DNA of 64,000 nucleotides from Setaria digitata. Its lineage: Eukaryota; Nematoda; Chromadorea; Rhabditida; Setariidae. Positions 37,074 to 50,042 of this stretch are shown here, piece after piece. The stretch is taken from the NCBI GenBank assembly GCA_003640385.1, contig RCAB01000046.1, forward strand, positions 62,001-126,000. Reading direction: 5' to 3'. The notes under the pieces were generated by a model, which did not search any database, was not told where the DNA came from, and worked only from the letters and a program-made list of their open reading frames with translations. Position 1 is the first letter of the stretch, and every line of letters begins with the position of its first letter. A program made the translations under genes and the position numbers.

Positions 37074-40000
37074 CTATCGTACAAGACAATTTTGAGACAA
37101 AAATGTTGAGCGCATTGAAAACTGCCTCACTTCATTCAACAACTGTTCAATCTTTGATATGCCTTTGTCCATACCATCAACGAATGTCCTCAGACATTTC
37201 TTAACATCCAGCATTTCGGCACATAAATCTTGTGCATCAAGACGCTGCATAACTTCTTCGGGTGACTCTAGCTTTCTCTTTACTCTCCCCTCATTGTCGT
37301 TTTCCTGTAAATTAAAAAAAGCGATGATCATTACCTTAAGTGTCACTAACTAAAGAAAGAAAATTCCAGAAAAACAGAATACCCATTCTGACACCTTCCC
37401 AACATGTTCCCTTATCTACTTCTAATTAAAATTTAATACCTAACATCTAACTCAAAATGCGAACGTGACTAGATTTATCTAGAATAATTAGCATAACTCT
37501 AAAACAGTTCCTTAGAGTTACTTACCTGTTTACTGTTCTCAATCTCCGTATCATGTGAGCACTGTTCAACCACAGAATCAATAACTGAACAAATCGTCTC
37601 AATCAAGTCAGCCGATTCACTTATATTTTCATTACCGAATCTCTTACGTTCCAAATGCAAAAGCAATTCAAATGTTGAATTGAGTTTCGTTGAGGCAATT
37701 TTGGCAGTGGAACCACTCTTCTGTGGATATAAATTGCACATCTGACACTGCTGAAATGGTACCCGATGAAAACAAAGAAATCATTTATTCAGGCTGACCC
37801 ACACATATAAATGGTCCTTAAAGAAGAACATGCTCAGGATACGATGTAAAAAAGTATGGAAGCCTTACATTTTCTTTTATCAAATTGTCCTCATAAGGAA
37901 CAAACCTTATTATGCGGTAAGCCCCCTACACGTGATGTGCCTGCACCTGTAGCAGTAATTGCATCAAATCGACCCCAATTCAGTGGTACATTTTCGGTGT
38001 AATATATCTCTACCCAAACGTTTTTATTTACCCAAAACTCGGGCTCAAACATTGGAGGTCTGAATACAATTCGTAAAAACGGATTGGAATCTGGAGCCAA
38101 CTTAATCAATCGCTGCATACAGAAAATATCAGTCTGAAATAACAAACATTCAACAGCGCACTACTGAATGTTAGAAAATAAAGAAAAATGAAGCCTCGTT
38201 TGAACAGTTCATACGTTTCATAATAATAAGCGAACATCGATATAACTCACATCTGAATGCTTCTCGCAGATCACAACTGTAACATAATGAGTTATATAGT
38301 TGCAGTAGAAGTCGCAAAAGTACATGTTTACACGAGCCGGGTCAAGCAGCGTCATTGCCGGCACTAGCATGCGAACATTACCAAATGGAGAATGGGTTGG
38401 CAAACTTCCATCAGGCAAGAGTCGGGCGGAGAAAAATAGACCTGTAATTAAATACAACATAACTAAACATTTCACTCTTGCGGTGAATTAGTAAGGGCTT
38501 TTCTATACTGCTAGAAAAACACGTCATAACTAAGCCTTGCTTTCAAACAAATGCCTGTAGTACACAATGTGAATAATACAGTTTTTTCTGCACCCCAGCA
38601 CTGTCTCTTATAAGTAAAATTGCCCATTACAAAATAAACAGTTGTACAACTATCGTTACTCACAACATAAAGCGTACTAAAACATACCGCTTATAGCACC
38701 ATTAATTGATGATGCTGCTTGACCATTATTGTCCTTCATATATTTTTCCATTATTCCGCCGCGATGAAACTAATGAAAAACTTTACGCATAAAACTATTG
38801 AAAAAAAGAATTCCCCGCTAACTTATTTCTCATCAAGAATATTTCCACCATATGTACCTACTGTCAACATAAGAACATCATTTTGAAAAAACAAGCATTA
38901 CTTCAGATTACATATTGTAGATTAATCCCCAGAAGGTATGAAGTATAAGGTACAGTTCACTCAGAAATCGAATACCTGTATATCGTCATAGTAAATCTTT
39001 GGTTTACAACGATAAAGGAAACGAAAAGAATGCATAACTGTCCCTACGAAATCCAATGACTTCTTGTACAGCGCTTGCATCTCTTCTGCTGAGAACACTA
39101 AAATACATAGCATTGCAAAAAAATATTGCTTTATGAAAAAAGTTGGTACCATTAATCTCTCACTTCATATTCTGCTACATAACCACGAACCTGCTTTTAC
39201 ACAAGTTGTTCCAAGCGCAACAACAGTGTTGCTTGCATCGCGCGCTGATAATTCAAGCTGGAAAGTGATCCCAGTTAGAGAAATACTAATCCAAGTTCAA
39301 GAGAAAAGAAATCAGAGGCAGCTTCTTTCGGTTATAAATATTCTTCCAACACCTAAAGTTTAGAAGGCTTTTCTCAACAATTGTTTTAAACAGTGACCCC
39401 GAAGCTAAATGAATGAAATGAAGATGGATTATTCAATATTTCCAACACTCAGGAATCGAAGCATAAAAACTAGCAATTAGAATACTACGAAATCACCATT
39501 TCGCTTGATCAGTTTATTTAATGCCTCCCCTTCGCAAAAATGGATTACGTACCGTCATTAAATCAGATCTGAACATATTTCAATTACCCAACTTCTAATT
39601 CTAATAATGATGTGGTTCAAAATCTAATGTAAAGAAAACACTTCATAATAGTGCCTCAATGAGCAGATTAACATGATAATTTTCAATCCGTGACCAGTCA
39701 AATATCATATAATTCTACTACTGTTTGCACATTATGACATTCAGAAGTACTGCTCACCTTATATACTGTACCTGGTGTGGTTCTTAATTTGTATGATAAG
39801 ATGTGTGCTGGAAAATCATACGTATCGCACTTAACCCCTTCCCAAACTTCTAGCTTGTATGCATATTTCAGCGTTTCTGAAATCAATTCACTGAAATTTG
39901 ATATCCCATAGGTACATCAGTATTTCAATTACTTCGTAGTACTTAACCAATTTCAAATATCTACTGTCAAAACAGCATACTTTTTTTCCTAATGCCAACT

Positions 40001-40814
40001 ATTACTTAATAAACCACATCCATAATGCACACAGATCCCGGCAAACCAAAGACACAAAACTTCTAAAGAATAGTCATCATGTGACTTTCTAGAGAACGAA
40101 CTTGCGACCGCTGGTGATTTCCATTCTATGTTACACTTGAGTGCTGAGGTTTGAACGCTGATATTTATTGGTGTAGGTCGCGGGGGTGCGGAGAAATCTT
40201 GATACAGTGGTACGTTGGGAGGTCGCACTGGACGTAGCGGTGGAGGCGGCATCCCTGGACCTAGAAAAAGGTATTCCTTATTATTGCATTCAACAACCTC
40301 AATGTTCTCTGAATGTATGATCACGAAAGCTCTGTGAAGCTGATATCAAAAAATTTCCGAATAAACAACCTTTCATGTAAAATGATTTCAGACACCGCCA
40401 ACTTCTAAGCTGTACGGGAAGGGAAATTATTTACGAAACAGTTTGATAAATAAGTGGTCTTTATCCGATTTTTAACTGTTTGGTTCTGTTCATTGAAATA
40501 AGAACAAAACCAAATAGTTGAATTCCATTCTGCATAAAGATTGTATATTTATCAGGAATACCTCATTAGTAGAGTTCGATAGCAAAAAATTAACCGGCAT
40601 GGGGAGTTACAAGTTCAAGCGGTATTCTTGGCATACGAAATGGGGGTAAAATATTCATACGCATCATATTTATATCTGGTTTCATAAATGGTGGTGGAAT
40701 ATCTGGTGGCCGAGCATATGGGAGTGGAAAACGTGGAGGTCGGCGCTGCCATGCCAGTACCGGCCGATATGCTGACTCCATTTCAGGATATGGAAAGTCC
40801 GGTTCACTCCACAT
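37074..40814 (-). CDS. PHYHIP-like protein with FN3 domain, Pro-rich N-terminus and extra C-terminal region
   Basis: About ten exons. Exon 1 (40814-40600) follows an in-frame stop and a GTTTTCAG acceptor, and encodes a Trp/Pro/Arg-rich region (RRPPRFPLPYARPPDIPPP). Exon 2 (40261-40095) continues Pro-rich, then enters an FN3-like domain (VQTSALKCNIEW) completed at 39890-39757 (YAYKLEVWEGVKCD) and 39258-39195. The PHYHIP hallmark is unmistakable at 38441-38249: SPFGNVRMLVPAMTLLDPAR and MYFCDFYCNYITHYVTVVI. At 38133-37905 comes NVWVEIYYTENVPLNWGRF, then a CSL..CQMCNL cysteine pair. In vertebrates PHYHIP binds phytanoyl-CoA hydroxylase and DYRK1A. The last two exons (37740-37525, 37303-37074) are Glu/Lys-rich, probably helical (SPEEVMQRLDAQDLCAEML), and extend past the vertebrate C-terminus. 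Function in nematodes is unknown to me. Confidence 0.85.
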
Positions 40815-43800
40815 CTCGGCTTGGTGTCCAAAACTTTATCAGACAATTCTGTGCAAGTATCCTGAAAACAAGGTATACATACTATCATGGTGTTATAAGC
40901 AATGACTGTTACTTTGTTTATTAGAACATTCGTCTTATGACTTTTAAATATTAAGCAGAGAGAAATAAAGAAAAACTGATATTCCCAACCAAAAATCAAA
41001 CCAGGGGGTGGGTAGAAGAGAACCCATCGTGCCTTATTCTCCCATTCTACCCGTTATCCGTTACCCGACATCCAGACGTAGTCGCGACATTCACCTCGAT
41101 CTTGACGAAACATGGAACCACATGCCGCCCTCCACCCACCTCATCACCTAATGCACGGATCAAATTACCAACTTGCCAGGTCACAGAAAGTCGTTGCAGG
41201 AGCGCAAATATTCCTTGAAACTCAAATGCACATTTTACTACCATAACAATTTGATTTATTTCTACATAAACATAAATAGGGCAAAAAATAATGACAAGAT
41301 GGTGATGAAAGTGAAGGAGGGGAATTTTTCATCAGTCTGGAAGAAATATGGTTGAACATTCTGTAAGACTTCTTCACCAGTAAATGTAAATATCCTACAG
41401 TCAGTTTATTCATCATATTTTTGCCAGAACTAGTCCTTGTGAACTTTACATCAGCAGGTAGGAAATATAATTGTTTAAATGGAGAACTGCCAAAGTCCAC
41501 TAAGCTCCCTAGTTACAAATTTCGTGCGAAGAAAAACATTCTCGCATTATCTTATTGCTTCGAATCAGGTTGACTCAAGAAATATATTATCAACTGAGAT
41601 ACGATTAATATGATGTCAATGAATGTGAAATGATGAACAGATTAGGGAAGAGCTGGATGTGATACTTTTTTTTTTTTTGAAAACATTAAGCAGTTAGCAG
41701 TAACCAACACAAAATTTATGGGCTGGTCGATCGACTTCCGCCATTTCTGAATGATAAATTCCATCAGCAGATATGAAAGATCCAATAGTTGAGAAGTGAC
41801 CACTCTTCCGGAATGGTTTAAGGGTCAGAGTGGCTAATGAACCAAAGGGACTTACAGAAAGCTTTTGAATAGGATGCCATTAGGAACAGTTTGTTCTCCT
41901 TAACAATCATTAACATTTCCAGTTACACACAGTTTTCTAATGTATTTGATTTATTACCTGACTTCCCTAACTAGAAGATCTTTTACGCTGTATTTTCGAT
42001 TCACTGATCTGAGCTGTCACTAATTTGATGGACAATTTTTTATAACAATAAATGATAATTTACTTACTGGTATCATTCACTGTTCGAATTTATGATTCTC
42101 TGAATTGCTTCCCCTATAAAAAAGTTTTCTTAGTAGGAAAAGTTCGACGACAAACCATTTTGTCTCATTTACTGGTTTTAATGCGTGTTAGTTTCCCGAA
42201 TTACATTGATTTTTGTTGACCAAACGCGTAACTGTGAGTTCTCAACTAATTCTAGAAATATATATTATATATATTTCTATATATATATATATATAGCCAC
42301 TTGTGAAAATAAATTTTATTTGACGCGGAAATTTTTAAATCTCATGGGTACTTCATGTACGAGCGAAACCATGCTTCCTACGATTTTCCTGTGAACTTAC
42401 GGCTTTTACTGCGGATGACCTTTGTCCTGATTTAGCCGCTTAGTGTTTTATTTCCTTTTTCCAATTTGCTATTACGCAGTTACAAACGTGTGATGAACAA
42501 CAGAATATTGAATTTTAAAATAGATATCCACTGTTTTAGCCTCCTTGGCCCTTTCTTCTGTTACCCAAGCCTATTATTACACAGGGAGCATAAAATGCAC
42601 GATTTATTATATTATATAATAAGAATTTTGTTTTTTTGCTTTACTGACAATAAATGTGATCATGATAATTTATTAGGTTAATTAGCACCTGCTGCTCTGA
42701 TTTTTTCCCTCACTTCCCTCTCTCCAGAAGGGATTGTCGAAATCATAAACGTATTCACGGATCTATTTGAAAAAAATCTTAACGCGACAGAATCATATTT
42801 TTTCTGCTCCAGATTTTCAATAAGGAGAATCTTTAGAATTGATGATTATTTACTGCAGTAAGTTTGAAAACGGAGGATTAAAATGAAACATTTCGCATAT
42901 ATTTAATTAGAATGTTATCAACACAATATCATCGTTGTGAGATGCAGGGTTTATGACAAATTTGATAATGGTTATCGTTTTGAATTCTTTTAAGATGATT
43001 CATGTCGTAATGTAGAAATTCCTAAGGGTCTTGAAGGCTTTATAAAAGTTTTAAAAGTGACTTAGAAAGGTTTCTTAAAAGAAGGAACAAAGCATAATGA
43101 ACTAAAAATGGTCTTTCTACTATAGAAGTGCCACTGTTTCACTTTTATGATGACAGCCGTTGGCAAACAGTAACATACAACTGCACAATTTGTTGTGTCC
43201 GAAATCCACAAACTCATTTTGGCGTGTTTTTTTTTTTTTTTTCTTTTAAATGCCGTGTTTGTCGCTAAAGGTCCCACATCCATGCAGATAATACGACATT
43301 TCCGACACCCAGTTCAACAGCAATTATACCACGAAAACTACTTTCATAACCTTTGTTTTTAGAGGACACAGTTAATTTAAATGTTTAATGATATTATCAA
43401 AGATTAGTGTTCTCAAGAGTATGTGCCCTAATCTATCCCCATCGCTAGAATATATTTGTCCCAGCAAAACATTAGTTCGTCTTAAATAAAGTTAACATCA
43501 GAGCCTATCACAAGTGATGCAGTAGCAACAACCTCTATCGGTCTAGTTTTATTATTACGGTGATATTCTGAAATAGTCATTGTTTCCCTATTTTGAAGGA
43601 AATTTCGTTTTCGTATGAATATTAGTACATCAGCACCGTTCTATATCGGTCCTTCAAAGGAGTGCAGCAGATAGCTGAGAAATGTCATAAAAGTAACCGA
43701 GGGAAAGCAAAACAGCAGATTTCATCATCTGCTATTAGTAACATATTAACCAATGAAGAGAATAAGTTTCAGACGAATATGTTGGGATAGAGTAAATATC

Positions 43801-44140
43801 ACTTATACAGAAAAACACCACCTCCGTCATTATTTAAAAATACAGCTGTTGCAAATCAGTTTTCCTGATTTCTGCGCCGTAGCCTTCTGAATAAGCATCG
43901 GTAGAAAGGATGCATAGAGCTGGAATTGCTGATTTATTGCACTTTTAAATTGGAAATGCACATGGAGTTATTCATGACAGCTGTTCAATGTACAACTTCG
44001 TGAACTGCCATGTATGTGAAATAGGAAGTATCAGTAACGAAATGGGATGAACTCTAGAAAATTTCAATACAGCAATAGCTACACACTGCAACATAACACT
44101 CGTTACTGATGTTTACAGTACTTAAGTACTTCTTGGAGCG
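40815..44140. other. Intergenic region upstream of the PHYHIP-like gene
   Basis: AT-rich, with a TA-rich patch at 42256-42295. No exon I can support on either strand; the region should contain the PHYHIP-like promoter. Confidence 0.5.
42256..42295. repeat. TA-rich low-complexity stretch
   Basis: Interrupted TA repeat in intergenic DNA. Confidence 0.85.
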
Positions 44141-45443
44141 ATGGCAAAACGTATGGAATTTCGCGGTTTTCAGAGTTCAGCCGACATGAGTTCTGCAAAA
44201 GGTAAGAGCAGTTTGTACAGTCAACTGACTACAGAACGTAGGGACAAAGAATATATTTTCAGCAGTAATTCTACTGTCTTTTCGGATAGCGCGTATTCTC
44301 AAACATTCAGCCATCAGAATGAGATGAAAAGATGTGATTCGCTCTCTATAAAATATGCTAGAACTGATGTTTCCGAAACTCCAAATCTAGCTAAGATGTC
44401 ACTTAGGTGATAAACGATTATTAACGTGTTTGTCTTACAAATGTAACTAATTCCGGGCTATTTGGAGAAAAGATTCAAAATAGGTGGGTGACAGGAAGAA
44501 CGACGTGTTTATCAGTTGAAGCCCAATAAATACTGCTACCGAAGAGGTAGACACTTCACTTTGGAATGCTTGGTGATTAGGAAACTACCGGAGAAGTCTG
44601 AAATGATAAAGGAATTCTCCGTACGTCAGAATTCACAGATAAAAAAGAATCTTTACGACTGAAAAACTCACTGAATTAAGACTGATGATGGCTTTTAACA
44701 CAGTGGTCCAGCAATCTGACATGTAAAAAGGATCTACACTTAGGTCGTACGTGGCCAAATCAATGTTTTGTTTTCCGTACCATAAATCACCCGAAGTCGA
44801 CTGAGTTGAAGCAACAATAGAAGTATAAAGAGTTGCCCTAGACAAAAATGAATGCATTGCAGCGGCTAAAAATATCCAACTAATGTTAAGTGTTAACTAA
44901 GTTTGCTAACGTAGGAAACTTTGGGCCATCATCCAGTGGAACTTTTTGATGCTGAACATTACGATGAGGCGTCTTTTTCGAATTAACTGTAATTCTTTGT
45001 TGAGGATCAGGAATGTACGTATATGGGACATTTCTAAATGATGTAAGGTAAGCGACAAGAAATAACTGTTTATAACTATTCCAATACTAAATCATTTGGG
45101 CTATAACAAACGGGATTATGGGGATCGCAAAAGGTAAGCAGGAAACTGTGACCGTTTTTAAGGAGCTGGTCTAGGAGTGTGCAGTTTCTTGAATCGTCTA
45201 AGCTAGAAGGAAGGTAAACAGTGAAACAAAGGGCCTAAATGGTATTTTCTATGTTCCACTATTAATACGAGAATTTTCAGTCTTAGGCTGTATGAAGACA
45301 CACTAAAAAAAATATGCAGTATACACATCTTGCCGCTCCATCTACAGCATGCCATAATTTATGAGATAACTGAGATTTTATTGACTGTGTTCCTAAACTT
45401 TTTTGTTCAACCCTCCTTACAACTGGTTCAAAGTGAACAATGA
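44141..45443 (+). CDS. Possible two-exon orphan protein, about 143 residues
   Basis: A TGTTTACAG acceptor ends about 22 nt before the ATG at 44141, the same arrangement as at the firm genes of this window. Exon 1 (44141-44406) encodes a Ser-rich chain (MAKRMEFRGFQSSADMSSAK) and ends CTTAG|gtgata in phase 2. A TTTTCAG acceptor at 45274-45280 opens a second exon (45281-45443) in the matching phase: SLRLYEDTLKKICSIHILPL, then an amphipathic or membrane-like helix and TGA. The 874-nt intron is long for this window and other exons may be missing. No family recognised. An open frame this short can arise by chance, so this is a weak call. Confidence 0.3.
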
Positions 45444-46065
45444 CCGGTAAGATTTCATTTCACACAGTCTAGGTGTAAATCATGAATGCTATCACTTCCA
45501 TCTTGGATTAACCATTAATAATTTCAACGTTTCGAAACATAGAACTGAAAGAGTCTCTGACTCTTTTAAAAAAACTACCTGTTTTACAAACATTCGCACT
45601 GTTTTCTGATCTAAACCTAAACTAACGAGCCAAATAAGAAGATCTAAAATTGAATAATTTTATGGAGTCAAGCAATACGAACTCGGCTATTTTTACTGGA
45701 ACATTTCTGCGTAATGCAACAAAACAGAAGACAAGGAGGGGTTTCGTTTCACTAAACAGTGTTCTCTTCTTTCCCTTGAATCAGTCCTCCAAAAATTTTA
45801 AACAATTTCATCATTATCACTCTTCTCGACCATTAATCACAAGTTAGTGAAATTCGAACTGGTACTGGTACCTCGTCAAACTCAGCATGCTCAATACCAA
45901 TATTTCGCACCCTGCTATAAATAAAAAGATTTTCAAACAGAGTCCGCGTAGTGAAGTTCGAACGACCGAATTTTTCGATTAAGTCGCAATCGATTGCGTG
46001 TGTTGACGTTCAGCCTAAATGTGGCTTGCGAATTATGGGCTAGTGTTGCTCGCGGGCAAGTCTGA

Positions 46066-46078
46066 GGGGGGGGAGGGG
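46066..46078 (+). promoter_or_regulatory. G-rich purine run, candidate PUR-type element
   Basis: GGGGGGGGAGGGG about 1.25 kb upstream of the Pur-alpha start codon. Pur-alpha is known to bind purine-rich GGN-type single strands; binding here is inference. Confidence 0.35.
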
Positions 46079-47293
46079 TTTGTGTTCGCGTAGTTATTGG
46101 TGTCGATGCCTTTATCCTCTTTCCTGTCAACGCAACGCTGCACAAGCAGTGACCAAGAAGCATACCTGCTGTAAGCGCATATTCCCGACATTCTAATAAT
46201 GGCGCTGGCCAGGTTGGAGGAGAAAACCCGACCCAAATTACTCGGTTGCATCTGCATGGTACATCTTTTGTGTGGAACAACAGCCCAAAATTCTTCTTAA
46301 TGGGAAAGGTGGCCACTGTACTGCACCCCTCATTATTCCTCCCCATTGATGTTTCTTTTGAGTCGATTGGCCTTACTTTGCAAGCGTTGAGGATTTACTC
46401 CACTTTAGATACTATGCGTAGAAGTGAGCATCCATCCCTTGTCCTTGTGGTATTCATTTGCGGATTGAAGTATTTTAAAAATTTGTAGAAATGGTAACAT
46501 ATGAATTAAACTGGTTTTTCTTACTGCTGTACACGCGTCGGCGATTGACTTATGCACATCAAATGGTTGTTTCGAGTTTTGCTACGACGAAGTATCTTTC
46601 TGAGTCCTGAGAATTTTTTTCAAATAGAGAAACCATGATGTTGGGTAACCACTGATGAGAAAAAGATTTCATTCATTCATCTATGCTTGCAGAGGTAGAG
46701 AAGTTCGGAAAAGACCTCGGTGTGGTACGTTTGGGTTGGCGCCTCGGTTGCTGGATAGATTGCGCCCGAGTGTTTATTGGTTTGGTATGTTAATATTGTG
46801 TCATGACGTTGTCTTTATTTTAGTATTATTTAATAAAGTCATGTGGATAATTTATCACAGGGAACGTATTTTTCTAACCACTACTGGTAGCGATTTGTTA
46901 CTTTCATGTCTTTCGACAACTAAGTATTTTGTGGTACAGTGCACAAATACTGTTATTTCTTTGGATACCAGACTACAGTGTCTTGAAAAAAAAAGTGCAG
47001 TACATGTCCTGTAATCACCATTCACTCCTTAATATGTTCCAGTATTCACTGGATAGTTGGGAAGGTTTGTTAATGCCAGTGCTACAGCTTTCCTTTTAAC
47101 GCGCCTTTTGTTCTGTGGTTTCTATAACTTTTTTTTTTACTCGAAAAATAGATATTCCTTCGTAATATATTCCAAAGAAAAAAAAAATCCGTGGGATTTT
47201 GCTATTTATGTTAATAGTAGCAAAACTAGCTACTTCAGTGATTATCAAAAAGTTTCCTGTATTCTCTGTATGATCAGTTCTAAATGGTATTCA

Positions 47294-47299
47294 TTGCAG
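47294..47299 (+). promoter_or_regulatory. Candidate trans-splice acceptor for Pur-alpha
   Basis: TTGCAG ends 21 nt before the ATG at 47321 and no other ATG lies between. Confidence 0.5.
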
Positions 47300-47320
47300 T
47301 TATCATCTTGTTAATTGGCG

Positions 47321-48991
47321 ATGTCGGACGGTAGCAGTGGTGATGATCGGCGCCCTCCACACGGAGAGCAAGAACTTGCAAGCAAAATGCTACAAGTGCA
47401 GAGTAAACGTTTTTATGTTGATGTCAAGCAGAATAACCGAGGTCGTTTTATCAAACTTGCGGAAGTAAGTTCGGTTGAGAAAATTGAACCGCTAAATTAA
47501 GTTGCTCCATAACAGGCCATAATTCCAACTTATCATGCTTTGCTGAAAAGGAAGTTTAAGGTATTTCAAGTTTGTTTAATTTAATATTGATCAAAATATT
47601 CCGCACAGGTATTCTTAATACTTACACCGCTGTTTTAGCACTAAAGAATTTAATTCAGGTTGGCTTAGGAGGACGGAAAAGCCGATTGATACTGTCAATG
47701 AGCGCTGCAGTTGCATTTCGTGATCATCTCGATAAATTTGTCAAATTCTTCGATGGCCTTGGTAATTTACCATTTTTTCTTGCCCTCTGAAAATTACTTT
47801 TGAAGTGCAGACTTAGAATTGCTTTAGAATATTATCTTTAGATTATATTAGGGGAAGGTGGCTGTCATTTATTGTATCATTCAAGTAGCTTGTATTTCTT
47901 CATTTGGAATATTAATTTTTCATGTTCATGAGACAGATGGAAAACTAGCTTTGAAATATATTGCTCAGGAAGCAGATTTTTAAAGTTTTGCTCCCCTCTC
48001 CTCCCCCTTCCCTCCCCCCCCGGAAAAAAAAAATTAAAATAAAAAATGACTATCGGCTATTGCAGCTTCGGGTGAGGAGCCAACTGTGGGTGAAAATGGA
48101 CAACTGAAATCAGAAATAATCGTGCATGAGTCGCGTCGGTATTATCTTAGTTTGAAAGAAAATCAGAGGGGGCGTTATTTACGTGTTTCTCAAACAGTTT
48201 TGCGAGGCATGACAGGTCCTCCTTCACAGGTGAGGGAGCTTATATTTTATAACCGTGAAAACTGTGGTGGGTAACTGTTAACGATAACAAACACTGGAGA
48301 CGACATTGTTAAAATATATTTGCAGATAGCTTTACCTGCACCTGGTATGACTCAGCTTCGGGATGCATTGAGTGAACTAATTGATAAATATGCTGAGGGC
48401 TATCTTAATGAAGTAAGTTGCTTAATTTTTCTGTGCTACTTATTAAGAAGCGCACTTATGGAACTTTTTGAAGTCCATTCTTTATATATTTGTCAATGAT
48501 TTTTAAGAATGATGCAAATGTGGAATTGCCTGAACCGAAACATGTACGTGCTGAAAACAAAATTTTCTATTTCGATGTCGGGCATAATGAACGCGGTACT
48601 TTTGTACGTATATCCGAGGTGAGTTATCTTTTTTTCCGTTATGGTACACGGTATAAGTGGTAAACTCAACTAGTTTTACCCATTCACACAATGTACCACG
48701 TTATTAGTAGGTACTTTTTTAATTGTGGATCGAGAGGTCTCGCTTTCATGCTTTTGTTCAGAGATTGAAGCTGGTCAGTTTGTTTGTTTCTCGCTTCTTG
48801 TTACTTATAACTTTAAGGTTAAGCAAATTTCTGGAAGTCGTTCTTCTATCGCGGTTCCGATGAGCGCATGGGGAGCCTTTCGAGATGTTCTAGCAGAACT
48901 GCAAGAAAAAATGACGGCTACGAAAGGAGCTGAGAATAATGCGGAGGAAACGGCAAAATCAGATGCTAAGCTAGAGCATAATAAGGAGTGA
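47321..48991 (+). CDS. plp-1: Pur-alpha family single-stranded nucleic-acid-binding protein
   Basis: Six exons in continuous phase: 47321-47464, 47659-47761, 48066-48229, 48326-48412, 48508-48618 and 48818-48991. Three PUR repeats are visible. Repeat [21 protein letters not shown] then [19 protein letters not shown]. Repeat [22 protein letters not shown] then [19 protein letters not shown]. Repeat [22 protein letters not shown] then [18 protein letters not shown]. Repeats I and II form the nucleic-acid-binding fold and repeat III the dimer interface in this family. The tail is acidic/Lys-rich (about 25 residues). The GTG/Gly-rich N-terminus of vertebrate PURA is replaced by a short polar leader. 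The protein binds G-rich single-stranded DNA and RNA and acts in transcription and mRNA transport; plp-1 is the C. elegans name. Complete, with no damaged motif. Confidence 0.96.
47992..48021 (-). promoter_or_regulatory. Polypurine/polypyrimidine tract in Pur-alpha intron 2
   Basis: The + strand is almost pure C/T (CCCCTCTCCTCCCCC and CCCTCCCCCCCC), so the minus strand is GGA/GGG-rich, close to a PUR recognition element. It begins about 45 nt before exon 3 and runs into an A-rich stretch. It could also act as an unusual polypyrimidine tract. Confidence 0.45.
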
Positions 48992-50036
48992 TTGTCTCTG
49001 TTCGTCGGACCATTTTGATGAAGATTGTAACGTTGAACTCTTGGACTCTTGTGGTCTATTTTTGCAGTCGTTTTCATATACTCAGCTTAGAAATACTAAA
49101 AAGATCATTTTATCTAAAGGTCTGTCGTAATTGATTTAACAAAGTCTCGCTTCGTTCAAGATTTTGAGATGATAAAGCCAATCAGCTGTCACATTTTACT
49201 TTGGTCCACGTCTGTGGCCCCATTGTCCACTCATTCCTAATTCTTTCTTTGTTACATTTTCTCTTGCAGATGTCAATCATTATAAAGTACCTCGATAATA
49301 ACAAGTTTGAATTTTCCATCGTACTACTTCATAAAAAGTTCGGCTAAACATTACTGCTGTTTATGAATCTTTGCTATTGTAAAATTAACACCTGATTGCT
49401 TCCTAAACAGTTTTGTGTAAACTGAATACGTTAGGTGTGCGGTCCCTTGGAGTTTTGTAGTTTAATAGTCCTATATTTTTCCGATTTTTTATGCATTGTA
49501 CGCATCGTCATTGTTGTTGTTATTCATATGGTCTCTGTTTCTCTCGCGATATTTTTATTACGACCTCTTTTCGGACAGATTCTTATTTGTTAACTTTTGC
49601 GGGGTCGTAGGAAACTTGTTTTGAAAGAATTAGTCGAAATTGTGTTATTTTCTTAATTATTCATACTTCGAACATAATTTTCTAGTTCTTACTTATACCA
49701 GCAGTAATGCGCATCCTAGTGGAAGTAGATTCTTGCGCAGTGTTTTTGCATGTTCCGTTTTGAAAAGCGGGCTTCTGTTTAGAACTTTACTTGTACTTTG
49801 AGAAAAAAAAAAAAAAAAAAAAAAACGAATTTCCTATTGAATTTGTATTTGAGTGTGTAATTTTCTCTTGTAGATGTTTTGTTTTAGTTTTACGTGGGGA
49901 TTTGGTTTGTGAATTCTTTTTTCAGTGGTTTTCCTTTGGCTCTCCAATGCTCATTGTTCCTGCATGGGCAACAGCTGTAATTCACTGATAGTACTAAATG
50001 GAGTAGATTTTAATTTGGCGATATTGTGATCTGGGC

Positions 50037-50042
50037 AATAAA
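50037..50042 (+). terminator. Candidate Pur-alpha polyadenylation signal
   Basis: AATAAA about 1.05 kb past the stop codon, the first clear signal downstream. Confidence 0.4.

Larger units (their letters stand above)
45444..47320. other. Upstream region of Pur-alpha, with GC-rich patch
   Basis: Contains a G+C-richer segment (about 45950-46250) with a G8AG4 purine run at 46066-46078. The 137-codon minus-strand frame here (46346-45933) has no recognisable domain and probably reflects composition. A TTGCAG acceptor ends at 47299. Confidence 0.5.

Noticed and set aside
45933..46346. 137-codon minus-strand open frame
   Set aside because: No domain, odd Thr/Pro composition, and it covers the GC-rich upstream region of Pur-alpha where stop codons are rare.
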